The notes: generated from the sequence alone by a model not told the origin. DNA of 64,000 nucleotides from Pseudotabrizicola sp. (GCF_030656345.1 NZ_JAUSNR010000010.1:62001-126000); one strand, 5' to 3'; numbered from the stretch's first letter, positions 49,635 to 59,154 are shown. A program made the numbers and translations.

Positions 49635-51386
49635 TCAGTACAGGAAATAGCGCTGCGCCAGTGGCAGCTCTGTCGCCGGTTCGCAGGTCAGCAGCACGCC
49701 ATCGGCCCGCACCTCATAGGTTTCGGGGTCCACTTCGATGGTTGGTGTGGCCGAGTTCAGCTTCATATCGGATTTTTGCACGCCCCGGGTGCCCTTGACC
49801 GCCACCGTATCCTTGGCCAGCCCCAGCCGCGCGCCGATGCCATCCTCCTGCGCGGCTTGACTGGTGAAGATCACCGCGTTGCGTTCCACAGAACGGCCAT
49901 AGGCGCCGAACATCAACCGGCTGTGCACCGGCTGCGGAGTGGGGATGCTGGCATTCGGGTCGCCCATCTGCGCCACCACGATCACGCCGCCCATCAGCAC
50001 CATTTCGGGCTTGGCCCCAAAGAACGCCGGGCTCCACAGCACGAGATCGGCGCGTTTGCCGACCTCGATGCTGCCGATATGGTCACTGATGCCGTGGATG
50101 ATCGCCGGATTGATGGTGTATTTCGCGATGTAGCGCCGCACGCGCAGGTTGTCATTCGCCCCCTGCTCACCCTCCATCCGGCCGCGTTGCAGCTTCATCT
50201 TATGCGCGGTCTGCCAGGTGCGGGTGATCACCTCACCCACCCGGCCCATGGCCTGACTGTCGGATGACAGCACCGAAAACGCGCCCAGATCGTGCAGGAT
50301 ATCTTCCGCCGCAATGGTTTCGCGGCGGATGCGCGACTCGGCAAAGGCCACATCTTCCGGCACCTTGCGGTCAAGGTGGTGGCAGACCATCAGCATATCC
50401 AGATGCTCTTCGATGGTGTTGACCGTGTAGGGCATCGTCGGGTTGGTCGAACTGGGCAGGATGTTCTGCGAGCTGACCACCTTTATGATATCGGGCGCAT
50501 GGCCGCCGCCCGCGCCTTCGGTGTGAAAGGCGTGAATGGTGCGGCCGGCAATGGCCTTGAGCGTGTTCTCGACAAAGCCGCTTTCATTCAGCGTGTCGGT
50601 GTGGATCATCACCTGCACATCCATCGCGTCGGCCACCGTCAGGCAGCAATTGATCGCGGCCGGCGTGGTGCCCCAGTCTTCATGCAGCTTAAGGCACGAC
50701 GCCCCGCCCCGCACCTGTTCCTCCAGCGCAGCGGGCAGGCTGGCATTGCCCTTGCCCGCAAAGGCCAGATTCATCGGCAGCGCGTCCGCTGCCTGCATCA
50801 TCCGCCCCAGATGCCATGGCCCCGGCGTGCAGGTGGTGGCCAGCGTGCCATGGGCCGGGCCAGTGCCGCCGCCCAGCATGGTGGTCAGGCCGGAATGCAG
50901 CGCATCGTCAATCTGTTGCGGGCAGATGAAATGGATATGCGCGTCAAAGCCGCCCGCGGTCAGGATGCGCCCTTCCCCCGCGATGATCTCGGTTCCCGGC
51001 CCGATGATCACATCCACGCCTGCTTGCGTGTCAGGGTTTCCGGCCTTGCCGATCACCGCGATCTTGCCGTCACGCAGGCCCACATCGGCCTTGTAGATGC
51101 CGGTGTAATCGACAATCAGCGCATTGGTGATGACGGTATCCATCGCCCCCGCCGCGCGGGTGATCTGGCTTTGGCCCATCCCGTCGCGGATGACCTTGCC
51201 GCCGCCGAACTTCACCTCTTCGCCATACATCATGCCATTGGCACCAAAGGTTGCCGCCCCGCTGCGTTCGGCAATCAGGTCGCGTTCCACCTCGATGATC
51301 AGGTCGGTATCGCCCAGACGCAGCCTGTCGCCCACGGTCGGCCCGTACATATCGGCATAGGCGGCGCGGGAAAGTACGAAAGCCAT
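49635..51386 (-). CDS. ureC: Urease subunit alpha
   Basis: A 583-aa catalytic subunit, slightly longer than the usual about 570. All nickel-site residues are visible: AHIHF (two His), [12 protein letters not shown] (carbamylated Lys), [12 protein letters not shown] (His), [16 protein letters not shown] (His), the flap cysteine in MVCHHLD and SSDSQAMGR (Asp). It hydrolyses urea to ammonia and carbamate in the cytoplasm. A 16-bp gap separates it from the upstream unknown gene. Confidence 0.98.
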   Translation of the reverse strand: MAFVLSRAAYADMYGPTVGDRLRLGDTDLIIEVERDLIAERSGAATFGANGMMYGEEVKFGGGKVIRDGMGQSQITRAAGAMDTVITNALIVDYTGIYKADVGLRDGKIAVIGKAGNPDTQAGVDVIIGPGTEIIAGEGRILTAGGFDAHIHFICPQQIDDALHSGLTTMLGGGTGPAHGTLATTCTPGPWHLGRMMQAADALPMNLAFAGKGNASLPAALEEQVRGGASCLKLHEDWGTTPAAINCCLTVADAMDVQVMIHTDTLNESGFVENTLKAIAGRTIHAFHTEGAGGGHAPDIIKVVSSQNILPSSTNPTMPYTVNTIEEHLDMLMVCHHLDRKVPEDVAFAESRIRRETIAAEDILHDLGAFSVLSSDSQAMGRVGEVITRTWQTAHKMKLQRGRMEGEQGANDNLRVRRYIAKYTINPAIIHGISDHIGSIEVGKRADLVLWSPAFFGAKPEMVLMGGVIVVAQMGDPNASIPTPQPVHSRLMFGAYGRSVERNAVIFTSQAAQEDGIGARLGLAKDTVAVKGTRGVQKSDMKLNSATPTIEVDPETYEVRADGVLLTCEPATELPLAQRYFLY

Positions 51387-51402
51387 GGGCGGAACCTTTC
51401 TG

Positions 51403-51717
51403 TCAGAACGGGTTTTTCGGCCCGCTGCGGGTCAGGCGGCGGGCATTGGCGGCAGTGGCGCGTTTGACCGGGGCAAGCGCTGCCTCGGCGATCTGGGTGG
51501 CCGAACCGCCCGCAAGAGCAGATTTCTGCGCGGCGGCCCCGGCCTTCAGTCCGGCGCGCATCTTTTCAGACACCATCCGGGCGTTTTCGGTGGGCGAAAC
51601 GGTCCAGACCCCGGCCATCCCCATCATTCGCATGGCAATCACGCTTTGCGCCTGCACCAGCATGGTGGTGGTGTTCATCGACAGGCGCATCAGATCAAAC
51701 GGGGAAAACGGCGGCAT
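51403..51717 (-). CDS. Uncharacterised 104-aa protein between ureB and ureC
   Basis: Starts [38 protein letters not shown], followed by a helical Ala/Lys-rich segment ([24 protein letters not shown]) and a basic tail. The [21 protein letters not shown] block resembles the amphipathic helical part of phasin-like proteins, but that is only impression. It is tightly packed in the urease operon, so is translated with ureB and ureC. No urease role is known to me. Confidence 0.75.
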   Translation of the reverse strand: MPPFSPFDLMRLSMNTTTMLVQAQSVIAMRMMGMAGVWTVSPTENARMVSEKMRAGLKAGAAAQKSALAGGSATQIAEAALAPVKRATAANARRLTRSGPKNPF

Positions 51718-51728
51718 GGCACAGGCTC

Positions 51729-52034
51729 CTATAAAGCGCCCATCACATGGGCGTTGAAGCCGTAGACATGCCGTGTGCCAGCCAGCGGCACAAGGCGAAC
51801 CTCACGCGTCTGACCTGGCTCGAAACGCACAGCCGTTCCTGCAGGAATATCCAGTCGCTGGCCGCGCGCGGCGTCGCGGTCAAACGACAGGCCGGGGTTG
51901 GTTTCGGCAAAGTGGTAATGGCTGCCCACCTGCACCGGGCGGTCGCCGGTGTTGGCCACCATCAGCACGGTGACGGGGGCGCCCGCGTTCAGGATCACAT
52001 CGCCGTCGACGGGAAAAATCTCTCCGGGAATCAT
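51729..52034 (-). CDS. ureB: Urease subunit beta
   Basis: A 101-aa structural subunit starting [18 protein letters not shown] at 52034. [31 protein letters not shown] is the diagnostic UreB block, and [14 protein letters not shown] sequence (here [20 protein letters not shown]) follows. It packs with UreA and UreC in the (abc)3 trimer. The frame upstream to 52091 overlaps ureJ and is not used. Confidence 0.96.
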   Translation of the reverse strand: MIPGEIFPVDGDVILNAGAPVTVLMVANTGDRPVQVGSHYHFAETNPGLSFDRDAARGQRLDIPAGTAVRFEPGQTREVRLVPLAGTRHVYGFNAHVMGAL

Positions 52035-52044
52035 GCGCTTGCCC

Positions 52045-52617
52045 CTATGCAAAGGCGAGCGCGAGGCCCGCAATGGCAGTGCCTGCGCCAAAGGCCCGCG
52101 TCACCCCGCGGGCCGACAGCGCGTTCAGCGCCAGCCCAAGGCCAAGCCCGGCAAGGTGCAGCGCCATGGTCGCAAGCGCAAAGCCCGCCGCGTAGATCAA
52201 CAAGCCGGAGGCAGGCCCTTCGGTGCCATGGGCATGGCCGTGGAACAGGCCGAATGCCGCCACAATCGCCACGCCAAGCGCCAGCGGGGCGCGCCAGGCA
52301 AGGGCCGCCAGCACGCCGAGCAGTACAATGGACGCCAGAATCATCGGCTCTACCCCCGGCAGGCCGACGCCCATCGCGCCAAGGGCACCGCCCGCCAGCA
52401 TCGCGCCGACAAAGGCCAGCGGCAGCGCCAGCAGTGCGCGCCCGCCCGTTACGGCAGCCCACAACCCCACGGCCACCATCGCCAGCACATGATCGGCCCC
52501 GCCAACCGGATGCATCACCCCCGACATGAACGGGGACCCGCCATGATCACCCACATGCGCAAGGGCCACCTGCGGCAGCAAGGCGGCAGCCCCAAGGATA
52601 AACGCCAGTTTTTTCAT
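52045..52617 (-). CDS. ureJ: HupE/UreJ family membrane protein
   Basis: A 190-aa protein with signal peptide [20 protein letters not shown], then a mature start [35 protein letters not shown]. The HPxxGxDHxLxMxxxG motif is the metal-binding hallmark of HupE/UreJ, with six helices and a second [10 protein letters not shown] motif. Such proteins transport nickel or cobalt; here it probably supplies nickel to urease. It lies between ureA and ureB in the operon. Confidence 0.93.
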   Translation of the reverse strand: MKKLAFILGAAALLPQVALAHVGDHGGSPFMSGVMHPVGGADHVLAMVAVGLWAAVTGGRALLALPLAFVGAMLAGGALGAMGVGLPGVEPMILASIVLLGVLAALAWRAPLALGVAIVAAFGLFHGHAHGTEGPASGLLIYAAGFALATMALHLAGLGLGLALNALSARGVTRAFGAGTAIAGLALAFA

Positions 52618-52630
52618 CGGTTTGCCTTTC

Positions 52631-52933
52631 TCAGCGGATCGGGTGGTGAACGGTGACAAGTTTGGTGCCATCGGGAAACGTGGCTTCGACCTGCACGGAA
52701 TGGATCATCTCGGGCACGCCGGGCATGCATTGATCGGCGGTGATCACGCTCGCCCCCGCCTCCATCAGATCGGCGACGCGGCGGCCGTCGCGCGCGCCCT
52801 CGACCACGTAATCGGTGATCAGGGCAATCGCCTCGGGGTGGTTCAGCTTGACGCCGCGCGCCAGCCGGCCACGGGCCACCATGGCGGCAAGGCTGACCAG
52901 CAGCTTGTCTTTTTCACGGGGGGTCAGGTTCAT
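52631..52933 (-). CDS. ureA: Urease subunit gamma
   Basis: A 100-aa subunit starting [27 protein letters not shown] at 52933. [50 protein letters not shown] complete the family pattern. It forms the trimer core with UreB and UreC. The frame runs open to 53029 inside ureD, but the family start is clear. Confidence 0.97.
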   Translation of the reverse strand: MNLTPREKDKLLVSLAAMVARGRLARGVKLNHPEAIALITDYVVEGARDGRRVADLMEAGASVITADQCMPGVPEMIHSVQVEATFPDGTKLVTVHHPIR

Positions 52934-52943
52934 GGGTCCTCCT

Positions 52944-53774
52944 TCACATCTGCCAGACGCGCGGCAGGGCCTGACCCCGGCGCAGCACGGCAAGGCATCG
53001 GGCAATCTGGCGGCGCATCGGCCAGCCATCGGCGGCCATCACGCGCAGCATCAGGCGGCCATCCGGGGCCGAGGCGGCAGCAGTCACGCCCGGTTCGTCC
53101 AGCACCGCGCGGACCGGGCCCAGCAGATCGGCCACGCCCTGCCCCACCATGGCGAGCGAGGCAAAGGCCCGCGCGCCCGCCAGTCCGGCGGCCCCGGTCT
53201 GCAGCGCGCGGTCGGTCAGCGCCAGCGGCTCTATCATCACCGGGCGGCCCGCCTGACGGATCTCGCGCCAGTCGCGCAGTGCGACTTTGGCTACGGTCTC
53301 ACCCATGGCGGCGCGGCCCAGCACCACGCTTTCCAAAAGCAGGCAACCGGCACCGGGGGCCAGATCTAGCGTGGTGCGGCGGTCAAGCTGGCTGTCGTTG
53401 AACAGAATGGTTTCCTGCGGCAGCCAGTCCAGCCAGCCATCAGCGCCCACGGTCATCGTGACCCGCACCCGCGCCGCGCCGCCCGAAGACCGATAGGCGC
53501 GCTCCGCCGTCTGGGTGGTGGCGACGGCGCGCGCCCTTGCCCCCAGCGTCACGGCATAAGACAGCGTATCCCCGCCGGTCAGGCCGCCAGAGGTGTTCAG
53601 AAACACCACCTCGGGCTGACCGCCCCGGCCCGTGGGCCCGTGGGGCAGGATGCATTTGGCCGATCCGTGCTGGCGCAACCCGGTCAGCCGCATCCCGGCA
53701 CTGCCATGATCAAGCGAGACCGAGGCTTCGCCCCGGCTGCGCTGCATCGGCTGATGGATCGGTGCTGTCAGCAT
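52944..53774 (-). CDS. ureD: Urease accessory protein UreD
   Basis: A 276-aa protein: [45 protein letters not shown] and [24 protein letters not shown] are the UreD blocks (GGLxxGD). It binds apo-urease and recruits UreF/UreG for nickel loading. It is the first gene of the urease operon, 10 bp before ureA, so the promoter lies in the 163-bp gap after the sugar transferase gene. Confidence 0.95.
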   Translation of the reverse strand: MLTAPIHQPMQRSRGEASVSLDHGSAGMRLTGLRQHGSAKCILPHGPTGRGGQPEVVFLNTSGGLTGGDTLSYAVTLGARARAVATTQTAERAYRSSGGAARVRVTMTVGADGWLDWLPQETILFNDSQLDRRTTLDLAPGAGCLLLESVVLGRAAMGETVAKVALRDWREIRQAGRPVMIEPLALTDRALQTGAAGLAGARAFASLAMVGQGVADLLGPVRAVLDEPGVTAAASAPDGRLMLRVMAADGWPMRRQIARCLAVLRRGQALPRVWQM

Positions 53775-53877
53775 GGCCCCCCGCTTTGCGACAGGCTGCG
53801 GCGGCGCAACGGCAGGCTCAATGCGGGATCAGGTGGATCGGCCGGGAAGGCAGGGATCGCGGCTGAAATGGGACAAA

Positions 53878-54686
53878 AATTAAGCGTAAGGATTAAAATT
53901 TAGTCAGATCGGAAAGGTGCGTCTTGCAACTGCCCGATCAATACGCACCCCGCGCCAAAGCGACAGCACCAAAGGTGCGCGCAATCAGCGCCAGATCGCC
54001 GCGCAGGCTGGCGGTCTGCAAATAGGCCACATCCATCGCGACCATCTCGTCAAAGCCGATATCGGCCCGGCCCGACACCTGCCACAACCCGGTCAGCCCC
54101 GGCAGCCCCGCCAGCCGCAGCATCGCATCGGGGGTGTAAACCGCCACCTCTTCCGGCAGGGCCGGACGCGGACCAACCAGCGACATCTCGCCTTTCAGCA
54201 CGTTCCACAGCTGTGGCAGTTCATCCAGCGATGACCGGCGCAGAAAGCGCCCGACCGGGGTGATGCGCGGGTCGGCCTTGTGCTTGAAACAGACGCCGCT
54301 GCGGTCAGACTGATCCAGAAGCGCCGCGCGCCGGGTCTCGGCATCCGCATACATGCTGCGGAACTTGACCAGACGAAACCGCTTCCCATCGCGCCCGACA
54401 CGGGTCTGGAAAAACAGCACGGGACCGGAAGACGACAGCCGCACCGCGAGTATCAGAATGACAAGCACCGGCAACAACACCGGCAGCGCCAGAACGATCA
54501 GGCCGATGTCCAGCACGCGCTTGTGGCGGGCCGGTGCCAGCACTGGCGTGGCCTGAGACTTTGAAACCAAAAGCGACGTCATGCAGCAATCCTCCGGGAA
54601 ACGGGCCGGATGGCACCGACGCCCGCTTTTACGCCGGACAAAGCTTAAATGTGAGTGAAATTTTAAGCAATCCTTACCGCTTGGGC
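53878..54686. repeat. Imperfect inverted repeat flanking the sugar transferase gene
   Basis: Bases 53880-53906, read on the minus strand, give GACT-AAATTTTAA-TCCTTAC-GCTTAA. Bases 54653-54683 on the plus strand give GAGTG-AAATTTTAA-gcaa-TCCTTAC-c-GCTT. The cores AATTTTAA and TCCTTAC are shared, with a 4-bp and a 1-bp indel. The two copies bracket the 53938-54582 gene in opposite orientation. Confidence 0.5.
53938..54582 (-). CDS. ExoY-type sugar-phosphate transferase
   Basis: A 214-aa polyprenyl-phosphate sugar transferase. Start MTSLLVSKSQATPVLAPARHK at 54582 behind GGAGG. One hairpin membrane segment (VLDIGLIVLALPVLLPVLVILILAV), then VKFRSMYADAE, GRFLRRSSLDELPQLWNVLKGEMSLVGPRP and GLTGLWQVSGRADIGFDEM. 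It starts exopolysaccharide repeat synthesis by moving hexose-1-phosphate to undecaprenyl phosphate. No other polysaccharide gene cluster is adjacent, so it may work with remote loci. Confidence 0.9.
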   Translation of the reverse strand: MTSLLVSKSQATPVLAPARHKRVLDIGLIVLALPVLLPVLVILILAVRLSSSGPVLFFQTRVGRDGKRFRLVKFRSMYADAETRRAALLDQSDRSGVCFKHKADPRITPVGRFLRRSSLDELPQLWNVLKGEMSLVGPRPALPEEVAVYTPDAMLRLAGLPGLTGLWQVSGRADIGFDEMVAMDVAYLQTASLRGDLALIARTFGAVALARGAY

Positions 54687-54741
54687 GGAATACCGGCAAA
54701 TTCACCCTCTGGGTTGTGCAAAATGTCGCTGCACCACCGCA

Positions 54742-55665
54742 TCAGTGGCCCCGCAGAAAGGCATCCACCTCGGCGCGGGCGGGCATGGAACTGGCGGCAC
54801 CGTGGCGGGTCACCGAAATGCCAGCCACCGCCACGCCAAAATTCAGCGCCTCTTGTATGCTGGCCCCTTGCGACAGCGCCACCGCGAGGCCGCCGTTGAA
54901 AGCGTCGCCCGCACCTGTGGTATCAACCACCGGCCCCGGCGCGCGGGCGGGGACATGCAGGCTTTGGCCATCCTTGCGGTACAAAACGCCCTTGGACCCC
55001 AGCGTGATGATCGCCGCCCCGACACCGCGTTCGATCAGCCGGTCAGCCGCAGCCTCGGCATCGGCGAAACTGGTAACGGTCACGCCGGTCAGCCCTTCGG
55101 CCTCAGATTCGTTGGGGGTGATCAGATCGCACAGCGAAAGCATGTCATCCGTCAGCGCCGCAGCCGGGGCCGGGTTCAGGATGGTGCGCACCCCGGCACC
55201 GCGCGCGATCTGCAGCCCGTGTTGGGCGGCGTCCAGCGGTTGTTCCAACTGCGTCATGAACAGGGCCGCACCTTCGATCAGCGGCCGCCGCGCCGCGACA
55301 TCGGCCACGGAAATCCGCGCCGCAGCACCTTGGGCCACGATGATGGCATTCTGCCCGGTCGCCGCCTCCAGAAAGATGAACGCCGATCCGGTGTAGCTGT
55401 CGGGGTCTTCCGTCACCTCTGGCACAACGCCGGCATCGCGCCACAGGTCGCGCGCCATGGCGGCAAAGGCATCCTGCCCCAGCCGGGTGATGATATGCAC
55501 GTCGCCCCCCGCCCGCGCGGCGGCGACGGATTGGTTTGACCCCTTGCCCCCCGGCCCCAGCATGAAATGCTGGCCCAGGATCGTCTCGCCCAACCGGGGC
55601 AGGCGTTCGGCGCGGTAGGCGGCATCCGCCACGAAAATCCCAAGAACGACAATCTTTTGCGACAT
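54742..55665 (-). CDS. rbsK: Ribokinase-type PfkB sugar kinase
   Basis: A 307-aa PfkB kinase: GPGGKGSNQSVAAARAG (substrate/ATP signature 1) and VDTTGAGDAFNGGLAVALSQG (signature 2 with catalytic Asp). NPAPAAALTDDMLSLCDLITPNESEAE is typical of ribokinase. It phosphorylates D-ribose or a related sugar. It follows the RbsD/FucU gene by only 2 bp, supporting ribose or fucose-type use. No sugar transporter lies beside it. Confidence 0.9.
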   Translation of the reverse strand: MSQKIVVLGIFVADAAYRAERLPRLGETILGQHFMLGPGGKGSNQSVAAARAGGDVHIITRLGQDAFAAMARDLWRDAGVVPEVTEDPDSYTGSAFIFLEAATGQNAIIVAQGAAARISVADVAARRPLIEGAALFMTQLEQPLDAAQHGLQIARGAGVRTILNPAPAAALTDDMLSLCDLITPNESEAEGLTGVTVTSFADAEAAADRLIERGVGAAIITLGSKGVLYRKDGQSLHVPARAPGPVVDTTGAGDAFNGGLAVALSQGASIQEALNFGVAVAGISVTRHGAASSMPARAEVDAFLRGH

Positions 55666-55667
55666 CC

Positions 55668-56120
55668 CTATGCCTCCGGCCCGATCACGCCCTTGCGCAG
55701 CATGATACAGCCGTAAAACCGACGCTCGCCGGTCTGGATAACGGCATAGGCCCCTTTGGCCAGATCGTAGAAGGCAAACCGTTCAATCCCCGGCAACACC
55801 CGTGGCCTGCCTTCGGCGCGGTCCACCTCGGCCTGCACTTCGGCCTGCACCTCGGGCACCGTGTCCGGCTCACCCACCACCTGCATCCGTCCGGCAAAAT
55901 CGGGCACGAAGGTATCGAGCGGCAGCACGGTCAGGATCGCCTGAACCGCCTGTGCCGCACTCAGGTTCTCCATCCGCAAAAGGCGGCCTGCGACTGTGCC
56001 GCGCGCAATGCTGTCTGCCGGGAAATTGGTATCAACCACAACGACATAGTCGCCATGTCCCATCGCCCGCAACGTCCCCAGAACATCGGCGTTCAGCCGG
56101 TGATCAATTCCCTTCAGCAT
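55668..56120 (-). CDS. RbsD/FucU mutarotase
   Basis: A 150-aa protein: MLKGIDHRLNADVLGTLRAMGHGDYVVVVDTNFPAD, RFAFYDLAKGAYAVIQTGERRFYGCIMLRKGV. The HRLNADVLGTLRAMGHGDxVVVVDxNFPA start is closer to FucU than to RbsD. It interconverts sugar anomers for uptake or phosphorylation. It is upstream of and coupled to the ribokinase gene. Confidence 0.9.
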   Translation of the reverse strand: MLKGIDHRLNADVLGTLRAMGHGDYVVVVDTNFPADSIARGTVAGRLLRMENLSAAQAVQAILTVLPLDTFVPDFAGRMQVVGEPDTVPEVQAEVQAEVDRAEGRPRVLPGIERFAFYDLAKGAYAVIQTGERRFYGCIMLRKGVIGPEA

Positions 56121-56218
56121 CGTCGTCCCCTTCCGCTGCGGTGCGTTCAGTCCCCGCTTTGGCGGGCAGACTGCCCTGACAGCCGACCCGCTGCAAGGGG
56201 GCTAAAGGATCGGGGGGG

Positions 56219-56947
56219 CTAAAGGATCGGGCGCTTCTGGACCGGGCCATCCCCCAGATTTGCCACTTCGGCCAGCGCCTTGCGGTCGGGAATGTACAGA
56301 ACGCCGCGCGACCAGTCCATCAGCCCCGCCGCGCGGAACCGCTGCAAACGCTTGTTGGTATGCACCAAAGACAGGCCAAGCGCATCGGCCATATCCTGCT
56401 GGCGATAGGGCAAAGACATTTTGCCATCGACCACCAGCCCAAGACTTTCGCCGCGCCGGAAAATCCGCAAAAACGCCCAGGCTAGCGCGGCAGAGGCATC
56501 GCGCTGACCGATGGTCGCGACGGTTTCGCCCAGAAAATGCTCTTCGATCGCGGCAATCCACGTCAGGTCATAGGCCCGCGACGGGTTGGACTGGAACAGC
56601 GACCACAGGGCGTTGCGGTCAAAGACACACAGCACCATCGGGGTTGTTGCCTCGACCGAATGGCCCATTTCGCCCATCAGACCGGCCTGAAGCCCCAGAA
56701 AATCGCCCGGAAAAATCAGGTTCAGCACCTGTCGGCGGCCATCTTCCAATGTTTTGTGACGCAGGCCAAGGCCGCTCAGCACAGTGTACAACTGCCCGCT
56801 GGACTCGCCCTCGGACAGGATGGTCGCCCCCCGTTCTACCGAAAGCTCGCCCTTCTTGAACCGTTCCATGAACCGGATTTCATCTTCGGTCATCGGCAAA
56901 AAGGCTTCGCACTGGCGCAACTGGCAAAAACGGCAAATGGTTTTCAC
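56219..56947 (-). CDS. Crp/Fnr regulator with N-terminal cysteine cluster
   Basis: A 242-aa protein starting at GTG 56947 with GGAGGA upstream. It has C5-x2-C8-x4-C13 (CRFCQLRQC), then the cyclic-nucleotide-like effector domain (GATILSEGESSGQLYTVLSG, PGDFLGLQAG). A fourth cysteine is at residue 107 (VLCVFD), giving the four-Cys count of an Fe-S FNR, although spacing differs from E. coli FNR. The HTH is MADALGLSLVHTNKRLQRFRAAGL; the recognition helix is not FNR-like. Oxygen/redox sensing is plausible. It is divergent from the pseudo-receiver gene. Confidence 0.88.
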   Translation of the reverse strand: MKTICRFCQLRQCEAFLPMTEDEIRFMERFKKGELSVERGATILSEGESSGQLYTVLSGLGLRHKTLEDGRRQVLNLIFPGDFLGLQAGLMGEMGHSVEATTPMVLCVFDRNALWSLFQSNPSRAYDLTWIAAIEEHFLGETVATIGQRDASAALAWAFLRIFRRGESLGLVVDGKMSLPYRQQDMADALGLSLVHTNKRLQRFRAAGLMDWSRGVLYIPDRKALAEVANLGDGPVQKRPIL

Positions 56948-57031
56948 GATTTCCTCCGCATCTATGTCGTAGTTAAGTGCGGCAGATCATTTTTAGTTCC
57001 ATGACACATCCTTCTTGTTCGGGAGTGTGAC

Positions 57032-57433
57032 ATGCCAAAAACGATCCTTGTCCAGGAGCCCGACGTGCTGATCAGCCTCGATCTGGCGCAAACGGTGATG
57101 GAGACCTGGCCGGATGCCCGTGTCATTCTGTGCCGGGATGTGCCGCAGATTCTGGCGGTGCTGACCGAAGGGCAATGCCCGGATCTGCTGATTATCCGCC
57201 AGTCCTTGCGCAGTCTGCGTGGCTTTGGATTGGCCGGTCTGGTGCAGCACCCGCAGGTCAAGGTGTTGCTGACCGCCGCGGATGAAGATGACGCAGCGGA
57301 AGTGGCCGCACTTGGGTGGCAATCGCTTGACATGCCGTTTTTCGCGGCGCAAGTGCGCGACGCCCTGCATGGCGCCTGCCCGGAGCCAAGACTCCGGGTC
57401 GAAACCCATTGCAATGCGATAGGCTTGGGTTAA
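57032..57433 (+). CDS. Pseudo-receiver (degenerate response regulator domain)
   Basis: A 133-aa stand-alone receiver-like protein. The fold is kept (TILVQEPDVLISLDLA, PDLLIIRQSL, VKVLLTAADEDDAAEVAAL), but the phospho-acceptor Asp is Arg56 and the conserved Lys is Met101 (LDMPFF). It therefore should not be phosphorylated. The HisKA_2 kinase follows 44 bp downstream on the same strand, so a regulatory role toward that kinase is likely. The start ATG has GGGAG upstream. Confidence 0.8.
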   Translation: MPKTILVQEPDVLISLDLAQTVMETWPDARVILCRDVPQILAVLTEGQCPDLLIIRQSLRSLRGFGLAGLVQHPQVKVLLTAADEDDAAEVAALGWQSLDMPFFAAQVRDALHGACPEPRLRVETHCNAIGLG

Positions 57434-57477
57434 CGTCTGCCTGTCGCCGGGGCGGAGACCGGACATAGGGTAACGGA

Positions 57478-58485
57478 ATGGAACAATTGCGACTTTGGGC
57501 TGTTGCAGAACGCAGCCCCGCCTATCAGTTTGGCTTTGCCTGTATTGCAATTGTTGTTTCCGTTCTTTTGCGCCATTATCTGCACCCTGCCCTGCCCACC
57601 GGATTTCCCTACCTGACCTTTTTTCCGGCGGTTATTCTGACCGGGTATTTCGCGGGAACCAAAGCAGGCATTGCCGTTGCGCTCATGGGTGGGCTGGCCT
57701 CGTGGTACTGGTTTCTTGCACCCGAAAACAGTTTTGCGATGTCACCGCCAATCTTTCTGGCCCTGGCGTTTTATCTGTTCATCGTGACGACCGAATTGGT
57801 GCTGATCCATGTGATGCGCTATGCGCTCAGCAAGCTGGAGGTTGAAAAAAACCGCTCCGACACACTGGCCCATGCCAACAAGACGATGTTTCACGAATTG
57901 CAGCATCGGGTTTCCAACAATCTGCAGGTCGTGGCATCACTGCTGAAGATGCAGCGCCGCAACGTGGTGGATGAAAGCGCGCGCGCGGCGCTCGAGGCGG
58001 CCTCGGCCCGGTTGCAGGTGGTGGCCAGCATCCAGCGGCAGTTGCACAACCCCAAACGGCAGACCACCGACATGGGCCACCTGATGCGCGATGTGCTGCC
58101 CGAAGTGGTCAGCAGTTCGGCCATGTCGGACCGGATCACGCTGGATTTCGATGTCGAGCCGGTGATCGTGTCCGGCGATCAGGCCACCCCGCTGGCGCTG
58201 ATCATTGTCGAGCTGGTGTCCAACGCGGTGGAACATGCCGCGCGTGAAACCGACAAAACCCATCTGTTGCTGACCATGCGCAGCCGTGGGCCCGAGGCGA
58301 TTGTCATCGTACAGGATGATGGGGCCGGTCTGCCGCCAGATTTCGTGCCTGAAAAGTCGCGCAGTCTGGGGCTGCGGGTGGCCTTGCAGTTCACCGAACA
58401 GCTGGAAGGCCGGCTGAAGTTTGAAAACGTGAACGGCACCCGCGTCACGCTGACCTTTCCGCTGGAACACCCGGACAGACGATAG
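57478..58485 (+). CDS. Membrane sensor histidine kinase, HisKA_2/HWE class
   Basis: A 335-aa protein with a DUF4118-type membrane domain (about 15-115, three or four helices including FPYLTFFPAVILTGYFAGTKAG). The phosphoacceptor helix is MFHELQHRVSNNLQVVASLLKMQRR. The ATPase has LIIVELVSNAVEHAA, VQDDGAGLPPDF, RSLGLRVALQFTEQL. Kinases of this class often feed PhyR in the general stress response. It follows the pseudo-receiver gene and precedes the stress island. Confidence 0.9.
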   Translation: MEQLRLWAVAERSPAYQFGFACIAIVVSVLLRHYLHPALPTGFPYLTFFPAVILTGYFAGTKAGIAVALMGGLASWYWFLAPENSFAMSPPIFLALAFYLFIVTTELVLIHVMRYALSKLEVEKNRSDTLAHANKTMFHELQHRVSNNLQVVASLLKMQRRNVVDESARAALEAASARLQVVASIQRQLHNPKRQTTDMGHLMRDVLPEVVSSSAMSDRITLDFDVEPVIVSGDQATPLALIIVELVSNAVEHAARETDKTHLLLTMRSRGPEAIVIVQDDGAGLPPDFVPEKSRSLGLRVALQFTEQLEGRLKFENVNGTRVTLTFPLEHPDRR

Positions 58486-58491
58486 CAGCCC

Positions 58492-59154
58492 TCACAGCAG
58501 CCAGAGCACCGCCCAGATCGCACAACCGGCCAGAACGATGGCCACCAGCGCAATCCGCACCCGACCCGTCAGCATCGTCATCGCAAACGCCGCGACCAGC
58601 GTCGCCGCGATGCTCGAGGTAAAGGGGATCAGCTCCAGCATCGGCATCGCCATGCCCAGACACAGGCACAGCAGCGCCAGTGCCGGGGTCCACCAGACAT
58701 GCGCACCTCCCCCCGGCCGGGCCGGGGCCAGCCGGTCAAACCTGCGGGCAGGCTTGCGCAGCCAGACCAGCGCCCGGCGCAAGGCGCGCCCGGGCAATCG
58801 GCGGTTGCGGATGAAGCCGGGCAGCCAGACTTTGGGCCTGCTCAGCAGGATCTGCGCCGAAACCAGCGCGATCACCAGACCGCCCACGATCGACGCCCCC
58901 GGCACCCCGCTCAGCGGTGACATCAACAGCAGCGCCGGCACCAGCAAAACCGCCGCCATCGACGACGGCCCCATCGCATCGACCAGATCCCCAAGGGGCA
59001 CACGCGCCTCCATCCGTGCGGCCTTGTGCAGACGCGAGACAATTCCGTTGAGGTCCGAGACCGGAGGCTCTGCTGGGCCGGTGCCGTCACGCGACCTCTT
59101 GGCGTCTGGCCCGGCATTGGCCTTTGGCCATTGGTCTTTGCGCATGATCGGCAT
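58492..59154 (-). CDS. exoD: Exopolysaccharide synthesis protein ExoD
   Basis: A 220-aa protein starting MPIMRKDQWPKANAGPDAK at 59154; a frame open to 59484 has no better start. The hydrophobic core AMGPSSMAAVLLVPALLLMSPLSGVPGAS and ALVSAQILLSRPKVWLPGFIRNRRLP identify ExoD. ExoD affects exopolysaccharide production and alkaline or osmotic survival in rhizobia. A GGAAC-N17-CGTT promoter is 49 bp upstream. Confidence 0.9.
   Translation of the reverse strand: MPIMRKDQWPKANAGPDAKRSRDGTGPAEPPVSDLNGIVSRLHKAARMEARVPLGDLVDAMGPSSMAAVLLVPALLLMSPLSGVPGASIVGGLVIALVSAQILLSRPKVWLPGFIRNRRLPGRALRRALVWLRKPARRFDRLAPARPGGGAHVWWTPALALLCLCLGMAMPMLELIPFTSSIAATLVAAFAMTMLTGRVRIALVAIVLAGCAIWAVLWLL

Noticed and set aside
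56202..56232. Duplicated CTAAAGGATCGGG around the Crp/Fnr stop codon
   Set aside because: A short local duplication of the gene end with no apparent consequence.
56948..57031. GGAAC followed 19 bases later by TT upstream of the Crp/Fnr gene
   Set aside because: The CG of the -10 box is missing and the spacing is off, so it is not counted with the EcfG promoters.
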